This document shows, one piece after another, positions 24,231 through 33,224 of a DNA stretch of 38,740 bases. Below the pieces are notes generated by a model, which made no database searches, was not told where the DNA came from, and saw nothing but the letters and a program-made list of their open reading frames with translations. The stretch's first letter is position 1. Every line of letters begins with the position of its first letter. A program made the translations under genes and the position numbers. This stretch comes from Comamonadaceae bacterium (lineage in GTDB: Bacteria; Pseudomonadota; Gammaproteobacteria; Burkholderiales; Burkholderiaceae_C), in the NCBI GenBank assembly GCA_947378785.1, contig CANCLK010000026.1, positions 1-38,740 on the forward strand. Reading direction: 5' to 3'.

Positions 24231-24361
24231 GGCGAGATCCTAAGCTGCTGTTTCTAAAAGTTGTTTGTCGAAACAGACTGTAGTAGCCACCAGTGGCATC
24301 AACAGTAGGCGCGCTGGGCAGCTCTGGGTAGGCGGCGACCACCCCCTGGGATAGGAACGCT

Positions 24362-25972
24362 TCAGCGCGAACGCAAAGTTCGACTCAGCAATACGACGGG
24401 CAACAAGCCAACCAGCACCAACGCGAGTGCTGGCAGAGCAGCTTCCGTCAAACGCTCGTCGCGTGCCAGCTGGTAGGTCACCACCGCCAGCGTGTCGCTG
24501 TTGAAAGGTCTTAGCACCAGCGTGGCGGGCAGCTCTTTCATCACGTCAACAAACACCAGCAAGCCGGCAACGGCCACTGAGCGTTTCAGCAGCGGCCAAT
24601 GCACGCGGCTGAGCAAGCCCATGCCAGTGGTGCCCAGCATGCGGGCGCTGTCGTCAAGGCTGCTGGGAATGCGCGAATAACCGCTTTGCACCGACTGCAA
24701 CGCCACCGCGCAAAAGCGCACGAGGTAAGCCCAGACAATGCCGAGCGCCGTCGCCGTGACCCAGAAACCAATGCTGGTTTGTGGCGCTGCCGCCTGCAGC
24801 CAACCCACAGGTAACAGCAAGCCGACGACAATCACCGCGCCCGGCACGGCGTAGCCCAAGCTGACAAGCTGAACAGCAGCTCGGTTGAGTCCGTGCGGTC
24901 GATGCCGCAGCGCAAAGGCCAGCGTCAACGCGATACCGGTGGCCAGCACGGCGGTCAGACCGGCCAACCAAATGCTGTTGAATGACCACTGCGCAAAAGA
25001 CAGCCACGACAAGTCGTCCCAGCCAGCACGTAAAGGCCTCAGCATGAAAGTCACCGGCAGCACAAAACCAAACGCAATTGGCAGAGCGCAAACCAGCCAG
25101 GCCACAAAAGCGCGCCGACCATGCAGGCGCGTTGGCAAGGCGTCGGCAGCACCCGCACGGTCACCACGACCCGCCGCAAACCGCATGCGCTTTTGCGCAC
25201 TCTGCTCAATCTTCAACAGCACAGCGACAAACAGCAACAGCACCGTGGCCAACTGCGCGGCCGCCATTCGGTTGTCCATGCTGAGCCAGGCTTTGTAAAT
25301 GCCCGCCGTGAAAGTTTGAATTCCAAAGTAACTGGAGACACCAAAGTCGGCCAGCGTTTCCATCAACGCCAGCGCCACGCCGGCAGCCACGGCAGGCCGG
25401 GCCAGCGGCAATGCCACTTCGCGGATACGACGCGACAAAGGCGCACCCAGCAGGCGGGCGGCCTCCATCAAATGCACGGCACGCTCGGCCAATGCGGTTC
25501 GCGCCAGCAAGTAAACATACGGGTAAAGTGCGACCGTGAAAACCACCACGGCACCGCCCAAGCTGCGCACCTCCGGCAACAACCGCCCTTGCACATCAAA
25601 TGACGCACGCAACCAGCTTTGGAGAGGGCCGGCGTATTGCAAAAAGTCTGTGTACGCATAAGCCACCACGTAAGCCGGCATGGCCAGCGGCAACAACAGC
25701 GCCCATTCAAACGCCCGTCGACCGGGAAAATCAAACAAGGTCACGGTGGCCGCAGTCCCCATCCCAACAACGCCAACGCCCAGCCCCACACAGATGCACA
25801 GCAGCAGGGTCGTGCCGACGTAATCCGGCAGGACGGTACGCCCCATGTCACGCAAGATTCCCCAAGATTGACTGTCCAGCTGCACCCACGACAACATGAT
25901 CGCCAACACCGGCAAGGTCAGCACCATCACCAATAAAAGCAGCAGCGTGGAAGGGATGAGGCGACGAAGCAT
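24362..25972 (-). CDS. fbpB: Ferric iron-type ABC transporter permease (FbpB/SfuB family)
   Basis: This is a 536-residue fused permease with two binding-protein-dependent transport domains and about 12 membrane segments. Both halves contain EAA-type loops, for example EAARLLGAPLSRRIREVALPLARP (first half) and DDSARMLGTTGMGLLSRVHWPLLK (second half). MPAYVVAYAYTDFLQYAGPLQ is typical of Fbp/Sfu permeases. It is divergent from the ATPase gene. The 79-bp gap between them contains a Fur-box-like sequence, so iron control of both is likely. No periplasmic iron-binding protein gene is nearby. A phosphonate- or thiamine-type permease is less likely given the Fur site. Confidence 0.85.
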   Translation of the reverse strand: MLRRLIPSTLLLLLVMVLTLPVLAIMLSWVQLDSQSWGILRDMGRTVLPDYVGTTLLLCICVGLGVGVVGMGTAATVTLFDFPGRRAFEWALLLPLAMPAYVVAYAYTDFLQYAGPLQSWLRASFDVQGRLLPEVRSLGGAVVVFTVALYPYVYLLARTALAERAVHLMEAARLLGAPLSRRIREVALPLARPAVAAGVALALMETLADFGVSSYFGIQTFTAGIYKAWLSMDNRMAAAQLATVLLLFVAVLLKIEQSAQKRMRFAAGRGDRAGAADALPTRLHGRRAFVAWLVCALPIAFGFVLPVTFMLRPLRAGWDDLSWLSFAQWSFNSIWLAGLTAVLATGIALTLAFALRHRPHGLNRAAVQLVSLGYAVPGAVIVVGLLLPVGWLQAAAPQTSIGFWVTATALGIVWAYLVRFCAVALQSVQSGYSRIPSSLDDSARMLGTTGMGLLSRVHWPLLKRSVAVAGLLVFVDVMKELPATLVLRPFNSDTLAVVTYQLARDERLTEAALPALALVLVGLLPVVLLSRTLRSR

Positions 25973-26030
25973 GGGTTCCAGAAAAAAGCCGCAGCCTATG
26001 ACCTTGGCGGAATGCCGCGGTCAGTGCGAA

Positions 26031-26045
26031 TGAGAATTGTAATCA
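26031..26045. promoter_or_regulatory. Fur box between the divergent iron-transporter genes
   Basis: TGAGAATTGTAATCA matches the 7-1-7 Fur consensus TGATAATnATTATCA at 11 of 14 informative positions. It overlaps possible -10 elements for both directions (TACAAT on the minus strand at 26041-26036 and TACAAT on the plus strand at 26048-26053). Binding of Fe-Fur would block both genes. Confidence 0.65.
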
Positions 26046-26051
26046 TCTACA

Positions 26052-27134
26052 ATGAAATTCATGTTTTTGAATGTCTCACAGCTGTGCGTTCACTACGCCG
26101 GTCGGACGCACCGGGCGGTTGATAACGCGTCCTTCACTTTGGCGGCTGGCGAAATTGGCGTGTTGATCGGCCCTTCTGGCTGTGGCAAAACCACGCTGCT
26201 ACGCGCCGTCGCCGGCCTGGAAAAAGCCTCCGCCGGTAGCATTCAACTGGCTGGAGATGTGGTCAGCAGCCAGCAGGTTCATCTGCCAGCTGAGTCGCGC
26301 CGCATAGGCATGGTGTTTCAGGATTACGCACTGTTTCCACACCTCGATGTGGCGCACAACGTTGGCTTCGGCCTGCACCACCTGAAACTCGCCGAACGAC
26401 ATTTGCGCGTGCAAGAGGTGCTCGAACTGGTTGGTTTGGGTGACGCTCAAACCCTGTACCCGCATCAGTTGTCTGGCGGCCAACAACAGCGCGTGGCACT
26501 GGCACGGGCCTTGGCACCGCGGCCACGACTGCTGTTGCTGGACGAGCCGTTTTCAAACCTCGACGTCGACTTACGTGAGCGCTTGGCGCATGAAGTGCGC
26601 GGCATTTTGAAGGCCGCAGGTGCGACGGCGCTGTTTGTCACGCATGACCAACTCGAAGCGTTTGCCATCGGCGACCGCATCGGCGTCATGCACGAAGGCC
26701 AGCTGCAGCAGTGGGATGACGCCTACGAGTTGTACCACCGCCCGGCCACGCGCTTCGTCGCTGAATTCATTGGCCATGGTGTTTTTGCGCACGCGCAGAT
26801 TGAGCAAAAAGAACAAGGCAGCGTGGTGGTGCATACAGCGCTCGGCGACCTCAATGACATGCAAGAGTGCCCGCTACCTAACGCTTACCCGGACGGCATG
26901 TGCGATGTGCTTTTACGCGCCGACGACATCGTGCATGACGATGCCGCGCCAGTCAAAGCGCAAATCTTGCGCAAGGCGTTTCGCGGCTCAGAATTTTTGT
27001 ACACCTTGAAGCTGCGAAGCGGCGAATCGGTGATGGCGCATGTGCCCTCGCACCATGACCACGCGCTAGGCGAATGGATCGGCATTCGTGCACAGGTCGA
27101 TCACGTGGTGACGTTCCCGCGCGTCACGGGCTGA
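26052..27134 (+). CDS. fbpC: Ferric iron-type ABC transporter ATP-binding protein (FbpC family)
   Basis: This cytoplasmic ATPase has 360 residues. Walker A is GPSGCGKTT (40-48), the signature is [15 protein letters not shown], Walker B is LLLLDEPFSNLD, and the switch histidine is in VTHDQLEA. A C-terminal TOBE-like domain (about 250-355) is present, as in FbpC/PotA proteins. ATG 26052 lies only 6 nt after the Fur box and has no ribosome site. ATG 26061 would place the start about 7 nt after a possible -10, hinting at a leaderless message. It pairs with the divergent permease. Its end is 4 nt from the convergent plsC stop. Confidence 0.88.
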   Translation: MKFMFLNVSQLCVHYAGRTHRAVDNASFTLAAGEIGVLIGPSGCGKTTLLRAVAGLEKASAGSIQLAGDVVSSQQVHLPAESRRIGMVFQDYALFPHLDVAHNVGFGLHHLKLAERHLRVQEVLELVGLGDAQTLYPHQLSGGQQQRVALARALAPRPRLLLLDEPFSNLDVDLRERLAHEVRGILKAAGATALFVTHDQLEAFAIGDRIGVMHEGQLQQWDDAYELYHRPATRFVAEFIGHGVFAHAQIEQKEQGSVVVHTALGDLNDMQECPLPNAYPDGMCDVLLRADDIVHDDAAPVKAQILRKAFRGSEFLYTLKLRSGESVMAHVPSHHDHALGEWIGIRAQVDHVVTFPRVTG

Positions 27135-27138
27135 ATCT

Positions 27139-27879
27139 TTACTCAGCATCCCTTAGTCGCTGAACTTCGCGCTGCAAGTCCCCCGCCCAAGCGCGCCGGT
27201 CACGCCCACGCGCCAACTCAGGTGCGCCCACCGTCACTTCAGCCATTAACTCGCGCGCCGTCAGCGTGCGCCACATCGAAGCCAGCAGCGTGTCATTGCC
27301 CACAAAGCGCGGTGCTTGACTAACCTGACCCGTGCGCCGATCTAAAAAGCGCAGTGCCAGCGCCTGCACCGGCACGTTGGCGGTGATGGCGGCTTGAATC
27401 AAATTCGCATGAAAAGGCAGCAGGCTCACACCGTCACTGGTCGTGCCTTCAGGGAACACCGCCAGCACCTGCCCGTCCTGCAAATGCGCCACCATGTGAT
27501 GCAGCACGCGGTGCGCATCACGCCGCGATTCGCGCTCAATGAACAGCGTCCCAGCGCCGGTCGCCAAGGTGCCCACCAGCGGCCAGCGCTTGACTTCGGA
27601 CTTGGAGATGAAACGGCAATAACCGGCGGAATGCATCACTAAAATGTCGAGCCACGAAATATGGTTGGCCACCAGCAACACCGGCCCGGTGGCCAGCGGC
27701 TCGCCCTTGAGCACCAGTTCAATGCCGCTGATGGACAGCATCTTGCGGGCCCAGATGTTGACATGCTGGCCCTGCTCTTCGGCCGACAGCAGATGAAAGC
27801 GCGAGCGAATCGACCAGAACCCGGACAGCGTGTGCAAAAAGGCCCGTGACAACCGGTAGCCGAGCCGCACCACTCTCAT
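27139..27879 (-). CDS. plsC: 1-acyl-sn-glycerol-3-phosphate acyltransferase (PlsC family)
   Basis: This membrane-associated acyltransferase has 246 residues. The catalytic block is NHISWLD (His73, Asp78), with FIERESR near residue 113-119 and PEGTTS from Pro143 as the glycerophosphate-binding block. It adds an acyl chain to lysophosphatidate or a similar lysolipid. The ATG overlaps the pyrC' stop in ATGA, making it the last gene of the yqgE-ruvX-pyrR-pyrB-pyrC' operon. Its role has no obvious link to pyrimidine synthesis. A second, general PlsC is probably encoded elsewhere; this one may have a more specific lysolipid role (inference). Confidence 0.88.
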   Translation of the reverse strand: MRVVRLGYRLSRAFLHTLSGFWSIRSRFHLLSAEEQGQHVNIWARKMLSISGIELVLKGEPLATGPVLLVANHISWLDILVMHSAGYCRFISKSEVKRWPLVGTLATGAGTLFIERESRRDAHRVLHHMVAHLQDGQVLAVFPEGTTSDGVSLLPFHANLIQAAITANVPVQALALRFLDRRTGQVSQAPRFVGNDTLLASMWRTLTARELMAEVTVGAPELARGRDRRAWAGDLQREVQRLRDAE

Positions 27880-29186
27880 GCCGCCGGAGCCTCGTAAGCG
27901 ACTTGGCCGCCAACCACTGTCCAGCCAACGCGCACCGGCAATTCATAACCTGAAAACGGCGTGTGTTTGCCTTGACTCCGTAAAGCGCTGGGCTCAACAG
28001 TCCAGCTGGAAGTCGGATTGAAAATGCACAGGTCGGCCACGCCGCCCTTGACCAGTTGACCCGCGCTGGCTTGCAGCGTGCCCAAAGCAGACCCGAGAAC
28101 GCGAGCGGGTTCACAGGTGAGTACAGCCAACGCACGCACCAAGCCGGCGCCGCTGGCGCCACTGTCAGCCCCCCATTTACAGGCCAACCCCAGCAGCAAT
28201 TCAAGACCGGTGGCACCCGGCTCGGCTTCGGCAAAAGGCAACGTTTTGGCATCCTCGTCGACTGGCGTGTGGTCAGACACCAGCGCGTCCACCGTACCGT
28301 CGAGCAACCCTTGCCGCAGCGCATCGCGATCACGTTGTTGGCGCAGCGGTGGCTCAAGCCGCATGCGGCTGTCGAAGTAACCAATGTCTGTATCCGTCAG
28401 GTGCAAGCTGTTGATGCTGACATCACAGCTCACCAACAAACCTTCTGCCTTGGCCTGCGCCACCAGCGCCACGCCCGCAGCGCTGCTGATGCGGCACAGA
28501 TGCACGCGGGCACCGGTCGAACGCATCAGCTCAAAAATCGTGTGCAGCGCGATGGTTTCAGCCGCCACAGGCACGCCGCTCAGACCCAAGCGCGTGGCCA
28601 ATGGGCCACTGGCCACCACGCCTTTGCCCAAGTGCATGTCTTGCGGACGCAGCCACACCGTGTAGCCAAAACTGGACGCGTACTGCAAGGCACGCATCAG
28701 CACTTGTGTGTCTTCCAACGGCACTTCTGCTTGGCTGAAACCCACGCAGCCAGCTTCAGTCAGTTGAGCCATTTCGGTCAAGGCTGTGCCGCGCAAACCA
28801 CGCGTCAAGGCGCCCAGCGGAAAGACCCGCGACTGATGCAATTTCTCAGCGCGAAACTTCAGCATCTCGACCAAGCCGGGCTCATCGAGCACGGGTTCAG
28901 TATCCGGCGGGCACACCAGACTGGTCACGCCACCCGCAACGGCTGCAGCCAATTCGCTGGCCAGCATGCCCTCGTGTTCGTGGCCGGGTTCGCGCAAGCG
29001 CACCGACAAATCGACCAGCCCCGGCGCCACCACACAGCCCGTTGCGTCAATCGTTTTGTTGGGCGCGAAGTCAGCCGCCACAACGCCAATGCTGACGATA
29101 CGACCCGCCGCAATGGCCACATCAGCGCGTTCGTCAAAACCTGTGGCTGGGTTGATCACGCGACCATTTTTGATGAGTAGTTTCAT
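27876..29186 (-). CDS. pyrC': Dihydroorotase-like protein lacking metal ligands (PyrC', non-catalytic)
   Basis: The protein has 436 residues and the fold of class I dihydroorotases. However, the metal motif DxHxH is DLSVR: residues 61 and 63 are Ser and Arg. A third usual histidine (HCED-type motif) appears as WLRPQD. Carbamoyl-aspartate-contact residues (LREPG) and SDHTP remain. In Pseudomonas such a pseudo-dihydroorotase is needed to assemble active aspartate transcarbamoylase dodecamers with PyrB. The ATGA overlap with pyrB here fits a structural partner. An active dihydroorotase should be encoded elsewhere. The loss of ligands is read directly; the assembly role is inferred from the family. 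Confidence 0.87.
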   Translation of the reverse strand: MKLLIKNGRVINPATGFDERADVAIAAGRIVSIGVVAADFAPNKTIDATGCVVAPGLVDLSVRLREPGHEHEGMLASELAAAVAGGVTSLVCPPDTEPVLDEPGLVEMLKFRAEKLHQSRVFPLGALTRGLRGTALTEMAQLTEAGCVGFSQAEVPLEDTQVLMRALQYASSFGYTVWLRPQDMHLGKGVVASGPLATRLGLSGVPVAAETIALHTIFELMRSTGARVHLCRISSAAGVALVAQAKAEGLLVSCDVSINSLHLTDTDIGYFDSRMRLEPPLRQQRDRDALRQGLLDGTVDALVSDHTPVDEDAKTLPFAEAEPGATGLELLLGLACKWGADSGASGAGLVRALAVLTCEPARVLGSALGTLQASAGQLVKGGVADLCIFNPTSSWTVEPSALRSQGKHTPFSGYELPVRVGWTVVGGQVAYEAPAA

Positions 29187-30145
29187 GCTTCATTCCCGGC
29201 AACGATGCTCATGACCGCCATGCGTACAGCGATCCCAAAAGTGACTTGCGGCAAGATGACGCTCTGCGGGCCATCGACCACTGCCGAATCGATTTCAACC
29301 CCGCGGTTGATCGGTCCGGGGTGCATGACGATAGCGTCTGGCTTGGCCAGCTGCAGTTTTTCAGGCGTCAGGCCAAAGCTCTTGAAATACTCCTGACTGC
29401 TCGGCAGCAAGGCGCCCGACATGCGCTCGTTCTGCAAGCGCAGGGTGATGACAACGTCTGCACCGCGAATGCCTTCTTCCAGCGTGTGACACACCCGCAC
29501 GCCCATTTCAGACATGTTGGACGGCACCAGCGTCTTGGGGCCGACCACCCGAACCTCGGCACAACCGAGCGTGGTCAGCGCATGAATGTCCGAGCGCGCC
29601 ACCCGCGAATGCAGCACGTCACCGACGATGGCTACCGTCAGGTTGCTGAAGTCTTTCTTGTAATGACGGATGGTGTACATGTCCAACAGGCCTTGCGTCG
29701 GGTGCGCATGGCGACCGTCTCCGGCGTTGATCACGTGCACATGCGGCGCCACGTGCTGGGCAATCAGGTACGGGGCACCCGACTCGCTGTGGCGCACCAC
29801 AAATATGTCGGCGGCCATGGCGCTGAGGTTGGAGATCGTGTCGAGCAGCGACTCGCCCTTGGAGGCTGACGAGCGTGCGATATCAAGATTGATGACGTCG
29901 GCTGACAGCCGCGTCGCAGCAATCTCGAAGGTCGTTCGCGTGCGGGTGGAGTTTTCAAAAAAGAGGTTGAACACGCTCTTGCCGCGCAGCAGCGGGACTT
30001 TTTTGACCTCGCGGTCGCTGACGCTGACAAAGTTCGCAGCGGTGTCCAAAATCTGCGTCAACATGGCCTTCGGCAGACCTTCGGTGGATAGCAGATGAAT
30101 CAGCTCGCCGTGTTTGTTGAGTTGGGGGTTTCGTCGGTACAACAC
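29183..30145 (-). CDS. pyrB: Aspartate carbamoyltransferase catalytic subunit
   Basis: This cytoplasmic enzyme joins carbamoyl phosphate and aspartate in the first committed step of pyrimidine synthesis. Its 320 residues include the carbamoyl-phosphate loop STRTR (66-70 in [13 protein letters not shown]), the [11 protein letters not shown] segment, HPTQGLLD and [11 protein letters not shown]. The start is a GTG at 30145, backed by an AGGGAG ribosome site 8 nt upstream and a 3-nt gap from pyrR. It overlaps pyrC' by ATGA. No pyrI regulatory subunit is present, consistent with the Pseudomonas-type PyrB-PyrC' complex. Confidence 0.95.
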   Translation of the reverse strand: MLYRRNPQLNKHGELIHLLSTEGLPKAMLTQILDTAANFVSVSDREVKKVPLLRGKSVFNLFFENSTRTRTTFEIAATRLSADVINLDIARSSASKGESLLDTISNLSAMAADIFVVRHSESGAPYLIAQHVAPHVHVINAGDGRHAHPTQGLLDMYTIRHYKKDFSNLTVAIVGDVLHSRVARSDIHALTTLGCAEVRVVGPKTLVPSNMSEMGVRVCHTLEEGIRGADVVITLRLQNERMSGALLPSSQEYFKSFGLTPEKLQLAKPDAIVMHPGPINRGVEIDSAVVDGPQSVILPQVTFGIAVRMAVMSIVAGNEA

Positions 30146-30148
30146 GTT

Positions 30149-30658
30149 TTAGGCTCCCTGGACTTCAAAACTGAATTGACCGGCGTCTGAACGCGCCAGC
30201 TGCAGCGACTGAGTCGCCGGCAAGGTAATGCGTGCCATCGCCAAGTCGGGCTGCACCGGCAACTCGCGGCCACCGCGGTCAACCAGCACCGCCAATTTGA
30301 CGCTGGCGGGCCGGCCATAGTCGAAGAGTTCATTCAGCACAGCGCGGATCGTGCGGCCGGTGTAGAGCACATCGTCGAGCACGATCAGGTGCTCGCCGTT
30401 CACATCAAAAGGCAGCAAGGTCTGCGCGCTGGAGGCCAAGCCGCGGCTCGCAAAGTCATCCCGGTGCATGACCGACGACAGCACGCCGATCGGGTCATTC
30501 AAACCAAGGTCTTTTTGCAGGCGCTCAGCCAGCCAAGCACCGCCAGACGCAACACCGACCAGCCGGGGTGGTTTGGGGTAGCTGGCAAGCAAAGGCGGCA
30601 GGCTGCGCAGAAGTTCGAGGTAGAGCGCCTCGGCGCTCAGGGATTCGATGGTCTTCAA
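30149..30658 (-). CDS. pyrR: PyrR: pyrimidine regulator/uracil phosphoribosyltransferase family
   Basis: A 169-residue phosphoribosyltransferase-fold protein with the PRPP loop LIVLDDVLYTGRTIR (91-105). PyrR proteins bind UMP/PRPP; in Gram-positives they attenuate pyr mRNA, whereas a role in proteobacteria is less clear. A TTG start at 30658 overlaps the ruvX stop (TTGA) and has a strong AAGGAG site 6 nt upstream. I see no leader attenuator, because the gene is inside the operon. It is 3 nt from pyrB. Confidence 0.92.
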   Translation of the reverse strand: MKTIESLSAEALYLELLRSLPPLLASYPKPPRLVGVASGGAWLAERLQKDLGLNDPIGVLSSVMHRDDFASRGLASSAQTLLPFDVNGEHLIVLDDVLYTGRTIRAVLNELFDYGRPASVKLAVLVDRGGRELPVQPDLAMARITLPATQSLQLARSDAGQFSFEVQGA

Positions 30659-31071
30659 GAAAGACTCCTTAAAAATTGCTCAAGAATTATGCAGGCAGAC
30701 GCCGCATCCGCATCTGCAGCACCGAGCGCATGCGCTTCGGTGGTGCTGTAACGCTCATCGACTTCATAGACGCTGAGGCCAAAACGACCGCGCAATTGAC
30801 GCGCGAACTTTTGCGCTCGCAGCGTGTTCTCGTGGCTGGCACCGTCGGGATGATAGGGAACGCCAACCACCAAGGCGTCGGGTTGCCACTCTTTGATACG
30901 CGCGGCAATGGGCGCAAAGCGCGCGTCACCCACGGCGCTGATGGTGGCTTGTGGCGTGGCGGTGCGTGTCAGGCGGTTACCGCTGGCAACGCCGGTGCGC
31001 TTGAGCCCAAAATCAAAAGCCAGAAAGGTTTGAACATGGGGGGCCAACTCAATGGCTGCCCCGGCGCTCAT
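30655..31071 (-). CDS. ruvX: Putative Holliday junction resolvase (RuvX/YqgF)
   Basis: The protein has 138 residues with the RNase H-like fold of YqgF. FLAFDFGLKRTGVASG carries the first catalytic Asp and the conserved Arg. VVGVPYHPDG follows, then DERYSTTEA with an acidic residue, and the final DADAASACIILEQFL with the last Asp. It is thought to process pre-16S rRNA ends and/or Holliday junctions in the cytoplasm. It overlaps yqgE (ATGA) and pyrR (TTGA) by four bases each. The yqgE-ruvX pairing is common in proteobacteria. Confidence 0.93.
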   Translation of the reverse strand: MSAGAAIELAPHVQTFLAFDFGLKRTGVASGNRLTRTATPQATISAVGDARFAPIAARIKEWQPDALVVGVPYHPDGASHENTLRAQKFARQLRGRFGLSVYEVDERYSTTEAHALGAADADAASACIILEQFLRSLS

Positions 31072-31655
31072 GAGTGGCCAGCCTCAGGCGACAGCATCCA
31101 GCGCTGCAGACCGAGCAGCAGCAAGGCCTTGTCGTAACGCTGCTCCACCGGGGTGTCAAAGATCACGGCAGGGTCGGCCGCCACGGTGAGCCAGCTGTTG
31201 TCTGAAATCTCGGACTCCAACTGCCCTTCGCCCCAAGCCGAATACCCCAAAGAGACAAAAACGCGCCGTGGGCCAGCGCCGGTTGACAGCGCCTCAAGAA
31301 CGTCTTTGGAGGTGGTCATTTCAAGCCCGCCGGGAATCGACATGGTCGAAGCATAGACCGACTCGCTGCCTGGCAGCATGCTTTCATGCAGCACAAAACC
31401 GCGCTCCGTCTGCACCGGGCCACCCTTGTAAACCGGCGCCTCGCTGAGGTCATCACGCCGCAGCGGCAATTCGACTTTGTCAAAAAGGCTTTTCAAGCTG
31501 ATGTCGCTTGGCTTGTTGATAACCAAACCCAAAGCACCGCGCTCGCTGTGCTCGCACATGTAAATCACGCTGCCCACGAAAGGCTCGTCATCAAGGCCAG
31601 GCATCGCGATCAGGAAGTGATGCGTGAAATTGATCGGTTCGAAGTCCATGGCCAT
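31068..31655 (-). CDS. yqgE: YqgE/AlgH family protein (UPF0301)
   Basis: The protein has 195 residues from ATG 31655 (ATG 31649 is an alternative; neither has a clear ribosome site). It shows the family sequence pattern from NFTHHFLIAMPGLDDEPF through ALGLVINKPSD, APVYKGGPVQTERGFVLH and LGYSAWGEGQLESEI. No enzymatic function is established for the family; AlgH is linked to alginate gene control in Pseudomonas. It is the first gene of the six-gene operon leading to plsC and is divergent from the photolyase gene across a 73-bp gap. Confidence 0.92.
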   Translation of the reverse strand: MAMDFEPINFTHHFLIAMPGLDDEPFVGSVIYMCEHSERGALGLVINKPSDISLKSLFDKVELPLRRDDLSEAPVYKGGPVQTERGFVLHESMLPGSESVYASTMSIPGGLEMTTSKDVLEALSTGAGPRRVFVSLGYSAWGEGQLESEISDNSWLTVAADPAVIFDTPVEQRYDKALLLLGLQRWMLSPEAGHS

Positions 31656-31728
31656 GGGCGCAATTTTACGCTGACGATCCACGGCCGGGCTCCGCCCACA
31701 GCGCCAGCGTCCAGCTAACATCTAGGCC

Positions 31729-33207
31729 ATGAGCAAACAATACGAGCGCGGACTGGTCTGGTTCCGCCGCGACCTGCGCGCACACGACCACGCCGCCCTG
31801 CACCACGCCCTCAGCACCTGCCGGCAGGTTTTCTGCCTTTTCGTACTGGACCGGGCAATTCTGGACCCACTGCCGCGCGCAGATCGGCGGGTTGATTTCA
31901 TCGTGCAGTCACTGGCCGAGCTCGACAGCGCACTGCAGGCACTGGCCCAGCCGCATGGGGTGAACAACGCAGGGCTGCTGGTCGTGCATGACTGGGCCAG
32001 CACGGCGGTGCCACAACAGGCGCAAGCCTTGCAGGTGCAAGCGGTCTTCACCAACCACGACGACGAACCGCAAGCTATTCAGCGCGATGCACAGGTTGCA
32101 GACAGCTTGGCCGCCAACGGTGTGGCCTTTCACAGCTTCAAAGACCATGTGGTGTTTGAGCGGACCGAACTGCTGACGCAGGGCGGCAAGCCTTACGGCG
32201 TCTTCACGCCCTACAAGAACAGCTGGCTGAAAAAGGTGGACAGCTACTACCTGCAGTCTTACGCTATTCAAAACCACGCGCAAGCGCTGGCCAACCAGCC
32301 AGTTGATGCCAAGCCGGTGCCAACACTGAGCCAAATCGGGTTCGAGGCCAGCAACCTGCAGGCGCTGAAACTGCCCACCGGCATCTCGGGCGGCGCTATG
32401 TTGTTTGAAGAGTTTTTACAGCGCATCGACGACTACGAAGACAGCCGCAACTTTCCATCCGTCAAAGGGCCGAGTTACCTAGGCGTGCACCTGCGCTTTG
32501 GCACGGTGTCAATTCGCCAGTTGGCTGCTGAAGCGCTGAAGCGCCAGCTCGCGGGCAGTGCCGGTGCCGCCGTCTGGTTGAGCGAGCTGATCTGGCGCGA
32601 TTTTTATGCGCAAATTTTGAGCAATTTCCCGCACGTGGCTGAAGCCTCTTTCAAAGCCGACTACGACGCCATTCAATGGGAAACCGGGGCTGAAGCCGAC
32701 GCGCTGTTTGCCGCTTGGTGTGAAGGCCGCACCGGCTATCCGCTGGTCGATGCCGCCATGGCACAGATCAACCAGACCGGCTACATGCACAACCGGCTAC
32801 GGATGGTCGCAGCCTGCTTTTTGATCAAAGATTTGGGCATCGACTGGCGCCGGGGCGAGCGCTACTTTGCCGAGAAGCTGAACGACTTTGACCTGTCGGC
32901 TAACAACGGCGGCTGGCAATGGGCGTCGAGCAGCGGCTGCGATGCGCAGCCTTACTTTCGAATTTTCAATCCGATCAGCCAGAGCTTGAAATTCGACCCT
33001 GATGGGAAGTTCATCCGCAAGTACCTGCCCGTGCTGGCTGGTCTGCAAGGCAAGGCCGTGCACAGTCCGTGGGAAGCCGCGCCGCTAGAACTAGCGGCGG
33101 CGGGCGTGGCATTGGGGAAGAATTACCCGCTGCCACTGGTGCAGCACGCTGAAGCGCGGGTCCGCACGCTGCAGCGTTATGCAGTGGTCAAGAAGACATT
33201 GGCCTAG
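31729..33207 (+). CDS. phr: Deoxyribodipyrimidine photolyase (class I CPD-type)
   Basis: This cytoplasmic DNA-repair flavoprotein has 492 residues and splits UV pyrimidine dimers using light. The N-terminal antenna domain opens with GLVWFRRDLRAHDHAAL. The FAD-binding helical domain contains YEDSRNFP, LSELIWRDFYAQIL, YPLVDAAMAQINQTGYMHNRLRM and NGGWQWASSSGCDAQPYFRIFNP, all photolyase hallmarks. It is divergent from yqgE and convergent with rubredoxin. A 15-bp palindrome surrounds the stop codon. Confidence 0.94.
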   Translation: MSKQYERGLVWFRRDLRAHDHAALHHALSTCRQVFCLFVLDRAILDPLPRADRRVDFIVQSLAELDSALQALAQPHGVNNAGLLVVHDWASTAVPQQAQALQVQAVFTNHDDEPQAIQRDAQVADSLAANGVAFHSFKDHVVFERTELLTQGGKPYGVFTPYKNSWLKKVDSYYLQSYAIQNHAQALANQPVDAKPVPTLSQIGFEASNLQALKLPTGISGGAMLFEEFLQRIDDYEDSRNFPSVKGPSYLGVHLRFGTVSIRQLAAEALKRQLAGSAGAAVWLSELIWRDFYAQILSNFPHVAEASFKADYDAIQWETGAEADALFAAWCEGRTGYPLVDAAMAQINQTGYMHNRLRMVAACFLIKDLGIDWRRGERYFAEKLNDFDLSANNGGWQWASSSGCDAQPYFRIFNPISQSLKFDPDGKFIRKYLPVLAGLQGKAVHSPWEAAPLELAAAGVALGKNYPLPLVQHAEARVRTLQRYAVVKKTLA

Positions 33208-33213
33208 GGCCAA
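33199..33213. terminator. Palindrome flanking the photolyase stop codon
   Basis: TTGGCC-TAG-GGCCAA is a perfect 6-bp inverted repeat centred on the TAG stop, between convergent phr and rubredoxin genes. It has no U-run and a 3-nt loop, so terminator activity is only possible. Confidence 0.25.
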
Positions 33214-33224
33214 GTCGGCCCCAA

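Noticed and set aside
24248..24276. Inverted repeat CTGTTTC/GAAACAG upstream of the GT8 gene
   Set aside because: Arms of 7 bp with a 15-nt loop and no adjacent promoter or U-run; too weak to call as a site.
27130..27147. Possible hairpin between the convergent fbpC and plsC ends
   Set aside because: Only a 5-bp stem (GCTGA/TCAGC) and no U-tract; not enough for a terminator call.
28056..29180. Long open frame of 374 codons on the plus strand opposite pyrC'
   Set aside because: It lies entirely antisense to a gene with clear family motifs, its translation is rich in Arg, Gln and His without domain signatures, and such frames are common in GC-rich codon-biased DNA.
29246..29869. Open frame of 207 codons on the plus strand opposite pyrB
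   Set aside because: It is antisense to pyrB with no ribosome site or domain signature.
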